Shown here in pieces: positions 1-10,934 of a stretch of DNA of 64,000 nucleotides (positions within the stretch are counted from its first letter, which is position 1; each line of letters starts with the position of its first letter). The stretch lies in assembly GCF_040712315.1 (NCBI RefSeq), contig NC_134023.1, positions 18,361,442-18,425,441 of the forward strand, given 5' to 3'. Both the position numbers and the translations under genes were made by a program. Below the pieces are notes generated by a model. The model saw only the letters and a program-made list of their open reading frames with translations. It made no database searches and was not told where the DNA came from. The DNA is from Castanea sativa (taxonomy: Eukaryota; Streptophyta; Magnoliopsida; Fagales; Fagaceae).

Positions 1-830
1 TTTCTCATCCAGTGCCTCTAGCTCTTGTAACCTAAGCTTGGCATTTTCCTCTTTAGTTAACCCTTCTTGAATGGCGATCCGTAGTGATGGGATCTGGCGT
101 TCTAAGAGAAGGATAGCTTCTACTCCATAAACGAGAGAATATGGGGTCGCTTGAGTAGGCGTTCGAAATGTTGTTCAATATGCCCATAATGCTTCTCCAA
201 TTTTTTCATGCCAGTCTCGCTTAGTTTTGGATGCCACTTTCTTTAACAAACTGCCAAGAGTTTTGTTAAAGGCTTCAGCTAATCCATTCGCTAGGGCATT
301 GTACATAGAAGAATTGTACTGTTTAAATGCAAATTTCTCGCACAGCTCCGTCATCAGCCTATTCTGAAACGGTTTGCCATTATCGGTTATGATATACCGA
401 GGAACACCATACCGATAGATCAAGTGAGTTCGGATAAAATTGACCACCGTTTCTTTCTTCACTTCCCCTAAGAGGCACAGCTTCTGCCCATTTTGAGAAG
501 TAATCAGTTGCAGCCAAGATGTACAAATGGCCACCGGATGATTTTGGTAATGGTCCTATTGCGTCAAGCCCCCATGCATCAAAAGGCCAAGAAGCTACAG
601 TTGGGTGTAGAGGTTCTGGTGGCTGATGGATGAAATTTGCATGATATTGACAAGCTTCACACTTCTTAGCGTACTCCATGGAATTTTGCACCATCGTAGG
701 CCAATAGTAACCCATTCGCTTGATCCTGTAGTGTAACTTAGGACCTGATTGGTGTGAACCGCATATTCCAGAATGAGCCTCCTCTAAGGCTTGTTTAGCC
801 TCTTCCTCTCCTAAGCAACGGAGAAACAAA
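1..830 (-). pseudogene. Integrase of the Tat-type element (broken, C-terminus off window)
   Basis: This would insert retrotransposon DNA into the host genome. The N-terminal zinc-binding region is visible (His residues around AHSGICGSH, then CEAC near 655-665). The DDE core shows Asp in GLDAIGP, Asp in ITDNG and Glu in GLAEAFNK. There are two breaks. The frame shifts at a run of four C at 465-468 (plus strand), consistent with a one-base insertion. A TGA stop at 175-177 sits where relatives have Arg in the ALWAYRT motif, consistent with CGA to TGA. After the stop the same frame stays open to base 1, matching the usual downstream integrase region. Not functional. Confidence 0.88.
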
Positions 831-1084
831 CCATCAAATGAATGGCGAAAGAGAGTTTCTTTATAATAAATGAATCGAGCAACCCTTCGCCGAACTTCGG
901 TCTTATGGCGTACATCATCCGGGAGTCTTCCATGTTGAAGGTACTCAATGATCGTTTGTCGCCAATCTTCCTTTTCGACAAGGCATATAGAAATGACGTT
1001 AGCTTGCTCTTCTTCTTCTTCAACCACGAAAGGCACCACCCACCTTTGGGAAATAGCAATTTTGGCTGTCTCTTCTTGGGATAA

Positions 1085-1495
1085 TGCTAAGGCGGTAGCC
1101 AAATTGGCTAAAGCATCAGCCTGTCTATTCTCCTTCCTTGGTATATGCTCCAATGTAATTGCCTCAAAATTTGCGAGCAACTTCTTCGCATATTTGCAAT
1201 AAGGGACAAGGTCTTCTTTCTTGACATCATACTGCTCCAAGATTTGGTTGATAATTAATTTAGAATCCCCAAAGATCTCGAGCTGCAATATGCCGATCTC
1301 AATGGCCATTTGTAGACCAATGATCAATGCTTGATATTCGGCTACATTGTTAGAGCAAAGTTCGCTTAATGAGAACGAGTATAGAAGTATTTGTCGTTGT
1401 GGTGAAACAAACACTACACCTGCCCCCGCTCTTTCTTGATGTGCAGCCCCATCGAAAAACATCATCCATGGTGGCATTACTTCAATGTAAAACAC
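1085..1495 (-). pseudogene. Second RNase H (aRNH) of the Tat-type element
   Basis: This domain resembles cellular or archaeal type RNase HI. It begins with FFDGAAHQERAGAG (first catalytic Asp), continues with NNVAEYQALIIGL (catalytic Glu), has GDSKLIINQ (third acidic residue) and ends near ENRQADALANLA (fourth). All four acidic positions of the family are present. It lies between the gypsy RNase H and integrase, the arrangement known for Tat elements. It is separated from the upstream frame by a shift near 1540, so a full-length polyprotein could not be made. Confidence 0.87.
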
Positions 1496-1544
1496 GTCTT
1501 CGCCCAGGAAATCATCAGAGAACTCCCAATCAGATGGATGGGGT

Positions 1545-2850
1545 GATCAGCTAAGAAATCTGCCAATACTTGTCCTTTGATAGCTTTTTGCGGAACATAT
1601 GCAAGGTCGTATTGTTGCAGCAAGACTGCCCATCGAGCTATGTGACCCGAAACCGCTGGCCTGGTGAGGACATATTTAATCGGGTCCGCCTTTGATATCA
1701 AACGGACCGTATGTGCTTGCATGTAGTGCTCCAATTTGTCTATGGCAAAGAAAAGAGCGAGGCATATCTTTTCAATAGGAGAATAATTTGATTCAGCTCC
1801 ATTGAGAGTTCGACTTAGATAATAAAGGGCTCTTTCTTTCCCCTCTTTATTTTCTTGTGCCATAAGAGCACCTAGAGACCTTTCTTGTGCCGTGATGTAC
1901 AGTACCAAAGGCTTTCCAGGGATAGGAGCACCTAAAACTGGAGGATTAAGCAAGTATCTTTTGATGCGCGCAAAAGTATTGCTACAAGCCTCAACCCATT
2001 CAAAGTGTGCATCCTTCTTCATCAATCTATTGAAAGGTTGACATCGACCTGCCAAGTTTGAAATAAATCGTCGTATGTAAGCTAGTTTTCCTTGCAAGCC
2101 TCTAAGTTCTCGCAGGTTCTTGGGCTCTAGCATTTTTTGGATAGCTTCAATTTTGGACTGGTCAATTTCAATACCGCAGTGCCTCATAATGAAACCAAGA
2201 AATTTCCCAGATGTTACACCGAAAGCGCACTTGCGAGGGTTCATTTTAAGCTGATACTTTCTTAAGTGGTTGAACATGGATCGCAAATCTACCAAATGGT
2301 CTTCCCTCCTTTTTGTTTTAACCACCAGATCATCGACATAACACTCCACGTACTTATGAAGTACATTATCAAAGATCTTTTGCATGACTCGTTGATAAGT
2401 AGCACCAGCATTCTTTTGCATGGCTCGTTGTAACAATAAATGCCTTTAGGGGCACAAAAAGCTGTGAACTCTTCATCTTTAGGATTCATTTGAATTTGGT
2501 TATAACCAGAAGAGCCATCCATGAAAGATAAGGCTTCATGACCAGTAGTGGTGTCAACCATAATCTCAGTGATAGGTAACGGAAAATCATCCTTGGGACA
2601 TGCATTGTTCAGATCACGGAAGTCAACGCACACCCGAATTTGTCCATTCTTCTTTTTGACAGGGACGATATTAGCGATCCACTCCGGATACTGTACTTCA
2701 CGAATGAAGCCTGCCTCAATTAGCTTATTGACCTCAGTTTCTATTTGAGGGATAAGCTCCGGCTGAAAGCGTCTTTGAGCTTGTTTTATTGGGCGTACGC
2801 CGTTCTTTACTGCCAAATTGTGTAAAGCAATACTTGGATTGAGCCTAGGC
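1545..2850 (-). pseudogene. Reverse transcriptase and gypsy RNase H (frameshifted)
   Basis: The RT part starts with the KNGVRPIKQAQRRF region and has the first catalytic Asp in CVDFRDLNNACPKD. It continues to the YVDD catalytic box at about 2329-2340 and the LGFIMRHCGIE and GKLAYIRRFI thumb motifs. The gypsy RNase H follows at about 1566-1890 (LVLYITAQERSLGALMAQ, then ALYYLSRTL and NYSPIEK). The frame breaks between fingers and palm near 2405-2437, where the expected conserved stretch is missing and an 18-base block resembling sequence 36 bases further left is found instead. A second shift occurs near 1540. Confidence 0.88.
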
Positions 2851-3950
2851 GTTTCTTTGTAAGTCCAAGCAAACACATCTTTATATTCTACCAAGAGCTG
2901 GAGGTATCCTTCTTTTTCTTCAAGAGTGAGAAGGGCACTGATGAAAGTTGGTCGGGGTTCTTCAGTAGTTCCTAAATTGATCTCTTTAAGTTCATCAACT
3001 GTAGCCTGTACTCCATCTTCCAAGGCTAGAGGAGCTTCATCGACCTCATCCTTGGTGGCTTCAACATCTGACAGTGTATCTTCTTCTACTGTAATATGAA
3101 ACGAGGATGATACCTCTTCAATTTGCTCATTGTGGACGAGTGACTGACTTGTGTGTACAATCGTTCGCCTTTTGACTTTAAGAGCTCCTTCAGTGCTGAT
3201 ATCTAAGATAAAGTTACGCTTCATGTGTGAAAGAATACTACTGCGGATCTCATTATTAGCTTTCTCCTCATTTTGAACCTCAAAGTTTATTGAGTTTTGA
3301 GAGCAACTATCAATGGGCCTTTTCGTTGCCCCCAATCGATTAAAGACTGATCCACACGCAAAAGTGTCCCAACTTTGCGTTAAACGAGCCGTATTTAACC
3401 TATCGAACACTGTAATTCGTGACGATGAAGCCTTAATGCGATTGAATACTGAGATGCGTGATGAAGAGTGATCTTTTCTTTGATTCAAACTTTCATCGAC
3501 CTCTACTGTTATGTATTGGGAACTTGAAGCATTGCTTCTTTTATTGATCCATATTTGAGCCGGTGGTTCTGGAGTATAACCTATTCCGGTCTTTGGGATA
3601 GGAATTTCATGCCCTTCAAGCCGCATTTTCCCTTGTGTTTTACTAAGACCATGCATCTTTTCTCCGGTGGCTTCTAGAATTAGTTTCCCCAGGCCGCCTT
3701 GTTTTGAGAAATCGTAGCCTGCTTTGGCTAATAGCCTATATGCCTTTGGGTCAAATCATTCTTTCGTTCGCTTACTTGGTAGAATACCATGCTCTGTCAT
3801 ACTTTGTGAAGACCTCACGAATCCATTTAGTGGCTTCGAGGGCAAAGGATTTGTGGATGAAGTTAAAGGCATAAAATGATTTTCTTTCAATATGGCTACA
3901 TCCTTCATCGTGAGCTTTGTAGGATGTCTTCGCATGTCCATTGTAGATTG
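2851..3950 (-). pseudogene. Protease-RT linker with G-patch-like segment
   Basis: On the minus strand, about 3620-3745 encodes a glycine-rich stretch beginning FDPKAYRLLAKAGYDF and continuing GGLGKL to HGLSKTQ. This matches the consensus of the nucleic-acid-binding G-patch as it occurs in Tat-lineage polyproteins. It is followed by a low-complexity, Ser-rich spacer with a repeated SSRI(S/T)VF(N/D)R motif (around 3400-3480) and an acidic region before RT. Upstream, 3756-3941 encodes PLTSSTNPLPSK and related sequence in a different frame, so a shift occurs near 3756. Confidence 0.7.
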
Positions 3951-4157
3951 AAGGCATTCTGCGAATGGTGATTGTCCGTTCTTGTGGCGTGATAATGGTA
4001 CATAACGGAGGAATGGAGGATTATTGGAAGGTGTAGAACTCTCCGCTCTCTCTGAATTGCTAGTAGATTCACTAGACTGGTTATTCCCGTATCCTGGATC
4101 TTCCTTTGGGGAAGGAATATCCTTTCTAGTGATGAATTTAACATGCTTCTTTTCACC

Positions 4158-4620
4158 CTACTTGCTTTTCATGGACGAGATTTCAACCGGGAGAACTTCA
4201 CTAGGGATATCATCTTCTACATAAAACTTCACGTCAGCAAAGTGAGCTTCAGTCTCAGAAAAAGGCTTCAAGTCGGCATCGACTTTCTTTATTCCACTTT
4301 GAAGATACTTGAAACATTGGTGCAAAGTTAACGGCACTATTCCGTTCCCATGGATCCATGGACGTCCGAACAACATGTTGTAGGTTGTCTTGGCATCAAT
4401 GACATGGAACAAAACATTGCTTGTCAATTCTCCAATGATTAACTCCAAGTGTATCATGCTGATGGTGCGTTGTCCTCCTTGGTTAAAACCTTGTATGACC
4501 AAGCGACTGTGCGATAATTCCTCCATAGCAAGACCAAGTCGTCTCATTGTCATTTTGGTAGTATATTAATAGCTGAACCTCCATCAATGAGAATGCGATC
4601 AATCTTTTGTTCACAAGCAT
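4158..4620 (-). pseudogene. Aspartic protease of the Tat-type element (frameshifted)
   Basis: This would process the gag-pol polyprotein. The flap and C-terminal part is clear: VLFHVIDAKTTYNMLFGRPW, with the LGRPW-type motif of plant gypsy proteases. The catalytic region at about 4565-4595 reads LIDGGSAINILPK in another frame. DGGSA in place of D[ST]G is usual in this lineage as I recall it. The reading frame shifts by one base at about 4553-4556, where a single A appears to be missing just before the MRRLG motif. Confidence 0.8.
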
Positions 4621-4880
4621 AACCAGAGACATGAAGTGGATGATTGTGAGGCTTAGAGCCTAACAATAAATCCTCATCAATGAAAGTTAAGTCTGGAGAG
4701 CACGCGCAACATTCCTATGTTTGTTGAAGTGTATTGGTACAAGGAGTGTAAATCTTTGGCTCTTCAAGAGCTTAGGTGATCCCTTCTTTTGGTGAGGTGG
4801 AGGATTGCGAGGGTTCAACTTTATCAACCTGAGATTTGAGTTGTTCTAAAGATGAAAAAGTCTCATTTGAACTACCATGG

Positions 4881-5267
4881 TCAACACCTTTTTTTTTTGT
4901 CATCAACTTCGCAACGAGAGACCGTGTGAACAGCCTCCGCTGACTTATTTTGAAAGAATTTTATGGGGAAGAATTCTTCCAATGTGACGAGACTTCGAAA
5001 TTTTTGGGTTTGTGCCGAATCATCATACATTTCCGTTCCTAGTCTTTCTTTCCTTTTATCATTCTTTCTTCTTGACTGCGGCTGAATTTGGTTTTGTGCT
5101 ATTCTGGCCTCTTGGGTAATCAAATTAAAAGGGAATACTCGTCTCTTCTTCCATCTCTTACGAGTAACCAGCGTCCAACCCTCTTCCTCATCCACTGTTG
5201 ACTTTTTATCATCAATTGAGTTATAATCAGATGCTTTTTGTGAGAGCTGAACTTGAATAGGTTCCAA
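4881..5267 (-). pseudogene. gag-protease linker, basic domain
   Basis: A 128-residue open stretch contains EEEGWTLVTRKRWKKRR and further Arg/Lys-rich sequence. The DEGWTLVT(R)-plus-basic motif is common in this linker region of Tat-type elements. It may have had an RNA- or DNA-binding role, which is inference. It ends with CEVDDKKKRC next to a run of T on the plus strand. No separate function is recognised. Confidence 0.6.
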
Positions 5268-5321
5268 AGAACCAAATCGGATGAACGTGGTGTTTGCCCC
5301 CTGCTAAGTAGTTAGAGACAT

Positions 5322-6439
5322 TCAACTAGGCGACCCGCAAGCAAATGTTACAAGGTTTGACTGAGCAACATCACTAACATCTAAGTCGATTTTCCTTTCC
5401 TTGGCTAGCTTCATGATGAGTTCTTTAAGAACAAAGCATTTTTGGATTGGATGACTTATGATGCGATGATACTTACAATAGTTCGGGTCATCAACCTTTC
5501 CTACCTCTTCCGGTCGTTTGTATTCTGGCAATTCAATTAATTTCAAGTTGAGCAGTTGTTCTAGCATTTCGGGCATATCAGCATCAAGGAAAGGATACAC
5601 CTTTTGTTCCCATTCCTTGAGTGATGAACGACGCGTCTCGCGTCGTTGGCCTCCCTTAGGCCTCTTTTCATTAGCCTTCACATTTCCTGTTGAAATTTTG
5701 ACGGGGGCAGGGTTGATATTCATGGAGTCTTTGACATTACTTTTCGTATTCCTGTCATTTTTCTTTATTTCTCGCCTTTCTTTCTTTTCTTCAGGTACGG
5801 GAGGTTTCATATTTCCATGGCAAGAGATACTCAATTCCATGTCATGGGCACGAGTTGCCAATTCTTCGAATGTTCGGGGCTTTATCCCTTGTAGGATGTA
5901 CAGAAGTCCCAGTGCATGCCTTGGATGCACATTTCTACAGCAGATATTTCAGACAGTCTATCCTTACAATCTAGACTCAAAGAACGCCACCAATTGATAT
6001 AATCAACAACAGGCTAGTCTTTCCACTGCTTAGTATTGGTAAGCTCCATCATGCTTACCGTGTGGTGCGTGCTGTAAAACCGATTAAGGAACTCCCTTTC
6101 CAAATGTTCCCAACTATTAATTGACTCAGGTTCTAAGTCCGTATACCAATCAAAGGCATTCCCTTTCAGTGAACGAACAAACTGCTTTACAAAGAGGCCT
6201 CCTAGAGTCCTTGCGTTCTCACAGGTTTTTACAAAGTGAGTAACGTGTTGCTTAGGGTTTCCCTTGCCATCGAATTGCAAGAACTTGGGGGGTTGATACC
6301 CATTTGGCATTCTCATATTGTCAATGCGCTTCGTATAGGGTTTTGAATATATGAGAGAATGTGTAGAAGAACCTCCATATTGTGCTCGTATGGTGTTCGT
6401 TATCATGTCCTGCAGTTGTTGGACAGATATTGAGGCCAT
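5322..6439 (-). pseudogene. gag core (capsid-type) with stop and frameshift
   Basis: 6014-6439 encodes the classical plant retrotransposon gag region: PPKFLQFDGKGNPKQHVTHF, then FVRSLKGNAFDWYTDLEP and WEHLEREFLNRF. A stop codon at 6011-6013 follows TKQWKD. The same domain resumes beyond it, with a frame change near 5930, as LQGIKPRTFEELATRAHDMEL in 5322-5930. The C-terminal part holds a CKYHR..HPIQKC metal-binding-like segment (about 5440-5480). It would form the virus-like particle. It is inactive because of the breaks. Confidence 0.85.
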
Positions 6440-6475
6440 TGAGGTGGAATGTCCGTGTTGAGAAGTGCCTTCACC

Positions 6476-7108
6476 TCATTTTCCCTTATCACCCCTAGCG
6501 TTTTCTCCCTTCAAGGTAAAGCCAGGAGGGTGCTCAAGGTCAAGATTTGATTCACCCGAATCTTGGACTTCCAGTTTGTTCATCAGGGTTGCAATTTGGA
6601 CATCCTTATCTTCAAGTGCTTTTGTGAGAGGGGTGGCCCTTTGTTCCATTTCAGCCATCTTTTCTTCCATAGTAAAGGTGTTGGTCATCATTACTGGCAT
6701 GACCTCTAGATATGATGGAGAAAACAATGAGACAGGATGAGTCAAAGGCATTTTATTCCTTAAGTTTCTCATCACGGGTGAAGAGTTGATAGAAAAGGTC
6801 TTTGTTGGGGATGATTCATCATTGATCTCAAAATCTTTCGAGACAGATGAATCTTTAGCGGTAGCTTTCCTTTTTGCAAGAAAGTCCAGAGAGATGGTAT
6901 TATGAAGCTTGCTTTCTTTGGTTGATTGGGATTGCGGTTGATCAAGAGCTTTGGATCGACTACGAGTGATTGGGCCGACATAATCATCCGCAACGGAAGC
7001 ATCCATCACCGATTTTTGAGCATTCGTGTTAGAGGCCATCAAAGCTAGTAGCAAATCGAATTTCTTTTCTTTTGAAGGAGAAAGAGATGAGAGGCAGAGA
7101 GGTCCCAC
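6476..7108 (-). pseudogene. gag N-terminal extension with coiled coil
   Basis: This 210-residue stretch contains VGPITRSRSKAL, LFSPSYLEVMPVMM and a coiled-coil-like MAEMEQRATPLTKALEDKD segment. It ends in a TGA at 6476-6478 that is in frame with the gag core at 6439, so the two were originally one protein. I choose the ATG at 7108 as the outer start. The internal Met of MASNTNAQK (near 7039) is an alternative, because the residues before it look like leader sequence. Confidence 0.75.
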
Positions 7109-7119
7109 CAGGCGTGCCA
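7101..7119 (-). other. Primer-binding site of the Tat-type element
   Basis: On the minus strand, five bases after the LTR end, the sequence reads TGGCACGCCTGGTGGGACC. A TGG start directly downstream of an LTR is the complement of a tRNA CCA tail. I do not assign the tRNA. Confidence 0.65.
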
Positions 7120-7124
7120 GAATT

Positions 7125-7990
7125 TGTAGACGACTAAATTCTTAGTTCGAAATAAATCAAACAAGTAAAATAGTTTCACAAATGCGAATTTGTATTGATG
7201 AATATGTGGTACAATTCTCTGTAATTACAAAAGAGTGATCCTCTGATTTGATCTCCTTGAAAGATTTGTTAATTGGAATTGTAGTAATATAATTTTGATT
7301 TGAACACAAGATATCCTTCAATCTGGCTGAGGAATGGATCGAAGATCTTTGAAACGGAATTACAATGAATCTCTGGCTATGAGCTTGTTAGAAATTCTTT
7401 GTTCTTCGTGTGTTCTTCGTGTTCTTCGTGCGTTCTTCTTTTCCGAAGGTTTGTGGTGGAAGTTCTTCAGGGCTTTAAAGGCTAGAATCCTTAGAGCTTC
7501 GCTGATCTGTGGTTTGTTGAGGTTTCTAGAGGCTTTTGAGCTTGATTCTAGTGACCTTTGAGATCTAGACAAGTAGTTTGGATGATTTTGCTTTGAATAT
7601 TGTTTGTATTCGAGGTTGAAGTTTTTGAAGTTCCTGGAGGCTTCGGGGTTTGATTCCGGTAGAGCTTCTGGATTTTCTGAACTCCCGATGTCTTTTTTTC
7701 TGTCCGGCCAAATGTCTTAGGAAGGCTTCTATTTATAGGAGTTTGGGGGTAGGTGAGCGACACGTGGCGGAGTCTAATTGGTGACACATGTCACAGTTTG
7801 ATTGGTCCGCTTATGTCATTGCTTACACGTGCAGGGCTGCTTGTGTCATCGCTTACACATGCTGATACATTTTATGCCTTTATTTCAATGACACTTGGCA
7901 AATTTCTATTGGTTTCTGAATAGTGATAGCAAAACCTAGCAGCAGTACGTGGCGCTTTGTAATTGGTTGTATTTTGTGGACTTGGTAGTA
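7125..7990 (-). repeat. 5' LTR of the Tat-type element (outer end undetermined)
   Basis: The inner end is at 7125 (plus-strand TG, minus-strand CA), next to the primer-binding site. A minus-strand TATA box lies at 7729-7737. The upstream U3 region has G-box-like CACGTG cores (near 7750 and 7830) and a short internal repeat of the form TGTCATYGCTTACACRTGC at about 7815 and 7842. The outer end could not be fixed. Sequence beyond about 7990 grades into DNA ending in a plus-strand poly(A). Confidence 0.65.
7729..7737 (-). promoter_or_regulatory. TATA box of LTR promoter
   Basis: TATAAATAG on the minus strand inside the LTR, placed about 600 bases before the gag start. This is a typical plant LTR core promoter. 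Confidence 0.65.
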
Positions 7991-7999
7991 TGATGTGTC

Positions 8000-8454
8000 A
8001 GCTTGTGATAGGTCGGGAATTTTCCCTCTCTACAGGGGATTTGCAGAAGCTAGCCTCAAGCATCAAGCCCCTGCAAGATAAAGAATGTGTTGAGTATCTG
8101 CTATGGTTTAGTTGGTTGCAGGAATGTTGTTACAGAAATTTGTTATGGTCTCCTTGGCTTATTATATTTTGTTATATCTTTGGTAGATGGATTGTTGGCT
8201 TGAGTAAGCTGGATTTAAATTCTTTGCAGGCTGTTGTTGCGTAAATAGGCTTTTGTTGTATTTCATTAGCTTCTGGTTTGTTTAGTTTAGGTGTTTCTAT
8301 GTGTAGTTGGTGTTGCCTCCATGGTGAGGGTGGTGTTAGTTTTTGGTTTTTGGCTTTGGCCTGTGTGTTGGTTTTGTAATCCTTTTGTGCTGGGTTCCCA
8401 GAATTTTGGCAATAAAAATTACTTGAAAATTGGCAAAAAAAAAAAAAAAAAAAA
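8000..8454 (+). mobile_element. Probable LINE or retrocopy 3' end with poly(A)
   Basis: A T/G-rich, 3'-UTR-like stretch ends in a 20-base A run at 8435-8454, preceded by AATAAAAAT at about 8411. That fits the 3' end of a retroposed RNA. No target duplication was found, and its 5' extent within or beyond the LTR is unclear. Confidence 0.45.
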
Positions 8455-8925
8455 CTGTAAAATGAGCTCTAAAATTGATCTAATTGATCCATGCATGTGC
8501 TACTTTTTTTTTCTTCTAATGATTCTTGTGCTACTTGTCACTAACTCTAACTTTGACTTATTCGCCTTGATATATGAATTAACCCTAATCCGAGCTTCCC
8601 ATTCAAGTTACAATTCCTAACATGAGCATTTAACTATCAAGAATCAGTTATAGGACAATGGAAACAAAAGAAGGCTAGACATATCGGCGCTTTCATCTGG
8701 GAATTAAGTGTTATTTGAAGGCCTTAAAGTGCCGTTCAACACTTGACCTTCTGTACCGAAGGGTCAATTAAGGTCAGAACCTCCCAGTTTTGCCTATATT
8801 TGAGTTCCTCTGTTTCTCAAGTCAAGTCGGCAAGAAGGTGGATTCCAGTTTGAGTTCTTTTCAGTTTCCATCCCTAATATGACTTTTGAAAGTGTTTAAA
8901 ATGAGAAAATGAGAAAAAAATTATG

Positions 8926-9042
8926 GAATATGATTGGTCTCTAAAGGTGCCCCTTAAGATCCAAAATTTTGCTTGGTACGCTAGTTTGGGAATCCTTCAA
9001 ACAAGGACCAAGGCTTTCAAAAATTGGGAGTCTCCTTGTCTT
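8926..9042 (+). pseudogene. LINE ORF2 C-terminal fragment (zf-RVT region)
   Basis: The peptide WSLKVPLKIQNFAW, followed by ILQTRTKAFKNW, matches the Trp-x-x-K-hydrophobic-P-x-K-x-x-x-F-x-W pattern of the region after the RT in plant L1-type LINEs. Only a fragment remains. The flanking 8455-8925 shows nothing else I recognise. Confidence 0.6.
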
Positions 9043-9149
9043 GAGAACCTCCTCACAGTTGGGTGGAAACTATGGGATCATATGAATGATGTTTGTATTG
9101 GGGCTGCTATGTCATTGCTTAACATCACAGCTTCTAGTGCTGTCTAGTT

Positions 9150-10100
9150 AGCCATGTCATCCATTGAACAGAACTAGCAGGAGATTCACTTCAATTCAGA
9201 TCTAGTTAAGTAGTAACCTTCTAATACAAGCTGTTTAAAGCTATAAGTTGCGGGTTTGAGGTTCAAAGATGGGACTGGGGGTGTAAGGCTGTGATTCGTG
9301 GTAGTGCAGGAAGTGTTTGCTGCATTGTTTGAGAGAGTTTGTGATTCCTAGTTGATTAAAAGAGTGTGTATTACAACTCTTTCATGCGTGATGTAATGGA
9401 GCAGCAGTGTCACAGGATTTAGTTGAGCTGTGTCCATAGGTTCATAGTATCGTGTCCTCCCCACACTCCCAACCAAATCAGTTGAGAATTCAATCTCTGC
9501 CACTCAAAACTTGAAAATGCCAAAGAAGTTGGCAGAACCAGCAAATGGTGCATTACCCTATAATAAACTTAGTTATAAAATTTAATATGTGATGGTTAGA
9601 CTCTTTTTTCAACTAACAAGGACATCTTCTACAACTCCTAGTTTAGAAAAATCCTAGCACTCACTTATATCTTGGTAATCAAATACTCTACAAGGAAGGC
9701 TTAACTTAGATTTTAATTAAATGGGGAAGCAAATGGCCACTTTAAAGTATGTTCAAATGTGAACTGAATGATTTCTAAAACTATTTTTCAGACATTCTGA
9801 TTGTAGGAGAGAATTCACCCACTAGGTGGTGCATGTTAACATCATTATGTTGCATGTACCGCATTCAAACACCTAGATGACTCAAATCATTTATGGTATG
9901 CATTTAATATTCCTAACTTTCTAAAGTCTTTAAAAGACACTTGTAATACATTAATTTATATAAGAGAGGCCATACCTTGAGTATATGTTGGTAGCCAGGT
10001 TCAGCCTCAGCCTTAGTCTATTTTTCTAAAAGTGTTAATTTTATCCCAACTTATGGATAAGGGTTCCCACGTCTCACATACCAAACTCCGAAGTGTAAAG
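9150..10100. other. No gene recognised
   Basis: AT-rich sequence with no convincing ORF, RNA gene or repeat structure. Confidence 0.5.
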
Positions 10101-10101
10101 A

Positions 10102-10260
10102 TTTTTTTTTTTTTTTTTGAGAAACCAGTCTGTGCGACAGACCAACGCTTTTATTAAAACATAAGAAAACTAATCAAACAGAGCAACAAGGATAATGTCC
10201 CCAGGTAAGTCTTCAACCCAAACCTAATGTTCTAGTTCTAGCCCAACCCGAGATTTCTTT
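10102..10260 (-). mobile_element. Probable LINE 3' end, minus strand
   Basis: A 17-base T run at 10102-10118 is followed by GAGAAACCAGTCTGTGCGAC and then CTTTTATTAAAACA. Read on the minus strand this is a 3' end with an AATAAAAG signal and poly(A) tail. The phrase resembles plant LINE 3' ends as I remember them. Its 5' end was not found. Confidence 0.5.
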
Positions 10261-10934
10261 GCCAAAGTCCTTCGGTGTAAAGATTAATTTGTCAAATATA
10301 TAAGAACCGAAACTCAAAAAAAATAATAATAATATCATAAACCCACAAAGTTTAGAGAAATAATATAAACCCATATCAATGTTAATCATATGTAAAGAGA
10401 GAACCTGAAGATTGTGGGTGTCGCCGCCGATTTAGAATGGAAGAGAAGAAGTGCCGCCGAGTCGTACGGGAAGAGATGAAGCGCTGCCGAGTTGGATTGG
10501 ATATGAGTGCGCCATTGATTTGAATATGGATTGGAAGAGAATAAACTAGAGAGCGGGGCCGACGAGTTGGATTGGATGAGAAGAAGTGCCTCTGATTTGA
10601 GGTTGTGGGTGTGTCGGGCTCTGAGGGTTTTGTGGGTGCGCCACAAATGTGGTATAACTGTCTGATTTGAGGGTAACAGAGCAATGAGCAAACGATGAGA
10701 AAAGCAAACGTGAGACAGGAGAAAGGGCTGAAAAGCGTGATGAATGTTTTAATTTTTTGTTTATATATAAAACTGGTTTAACCGGTAACCAAAAACCTTT
10801 AAAATTACATCAACGGTCAAGATCAAAACTAGAGTAAATTAACAGCTTAGATATAGGTGGGTACCGTGCCCCTTTTTTTTGGGGGTATGGTAGAATGACC
10901 CTTATATATATTAGTTATTTGATTTTGAATTGAA
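10261..10934. other. No gene recognised; G-rich segment 10400-10680
   Basis: The segment 10400-10680 repeats phrases such as GAAGTGCCGCCGA, GAAGCGCTGCCGA and GATTGGAT. Two overlapping minus-strand ORFs of about 100 codons here have repetitive Ser/Arg composition typical of translated repeats, so no gene is called. Confidence 0.4.

Larger units (their letters stand above)
1..7990 (-). mobile_element. Ty3/gypsy retrotransposon, dual-RNase-H (Tat) lineage, decayed, left end outside window
   Basis: Read on the minus strand, the order is LTR (from 7125 rightward), primer-binding site, gag, a basic/acidic linker, aspartic protease, G-patch-like linker, reverse transcriptase, gypsy RNase H, a second RNase H and integrase. 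The second RNase H between the gypsy RNase H and integrase is the established hallmark of the plant Tat lineage. The 3' LTR and integrase C-terminus lie left of base 1. At least three in-frame stops (near 175, 6011 and 6476) and several frameshifts (near 466, 1540, 2430, 4555 and 5930) make it inactive. The right boundary is uncertain because LINE-like sequence follows the LTR. Confidence 0.9.

Noticed and set aside
842..1554. Plus-strand ORFs of 61-84 codons
   Set aside because: Shadows of the minus-strand RNase H/integrase coding sequence.
10382..10691. Two overlapping minus-strand ORFs of about 100 codons
   Set aside because: Overlapping frames with Ser/Arg-rich repetitive composition; no motif and no second line of evidence.
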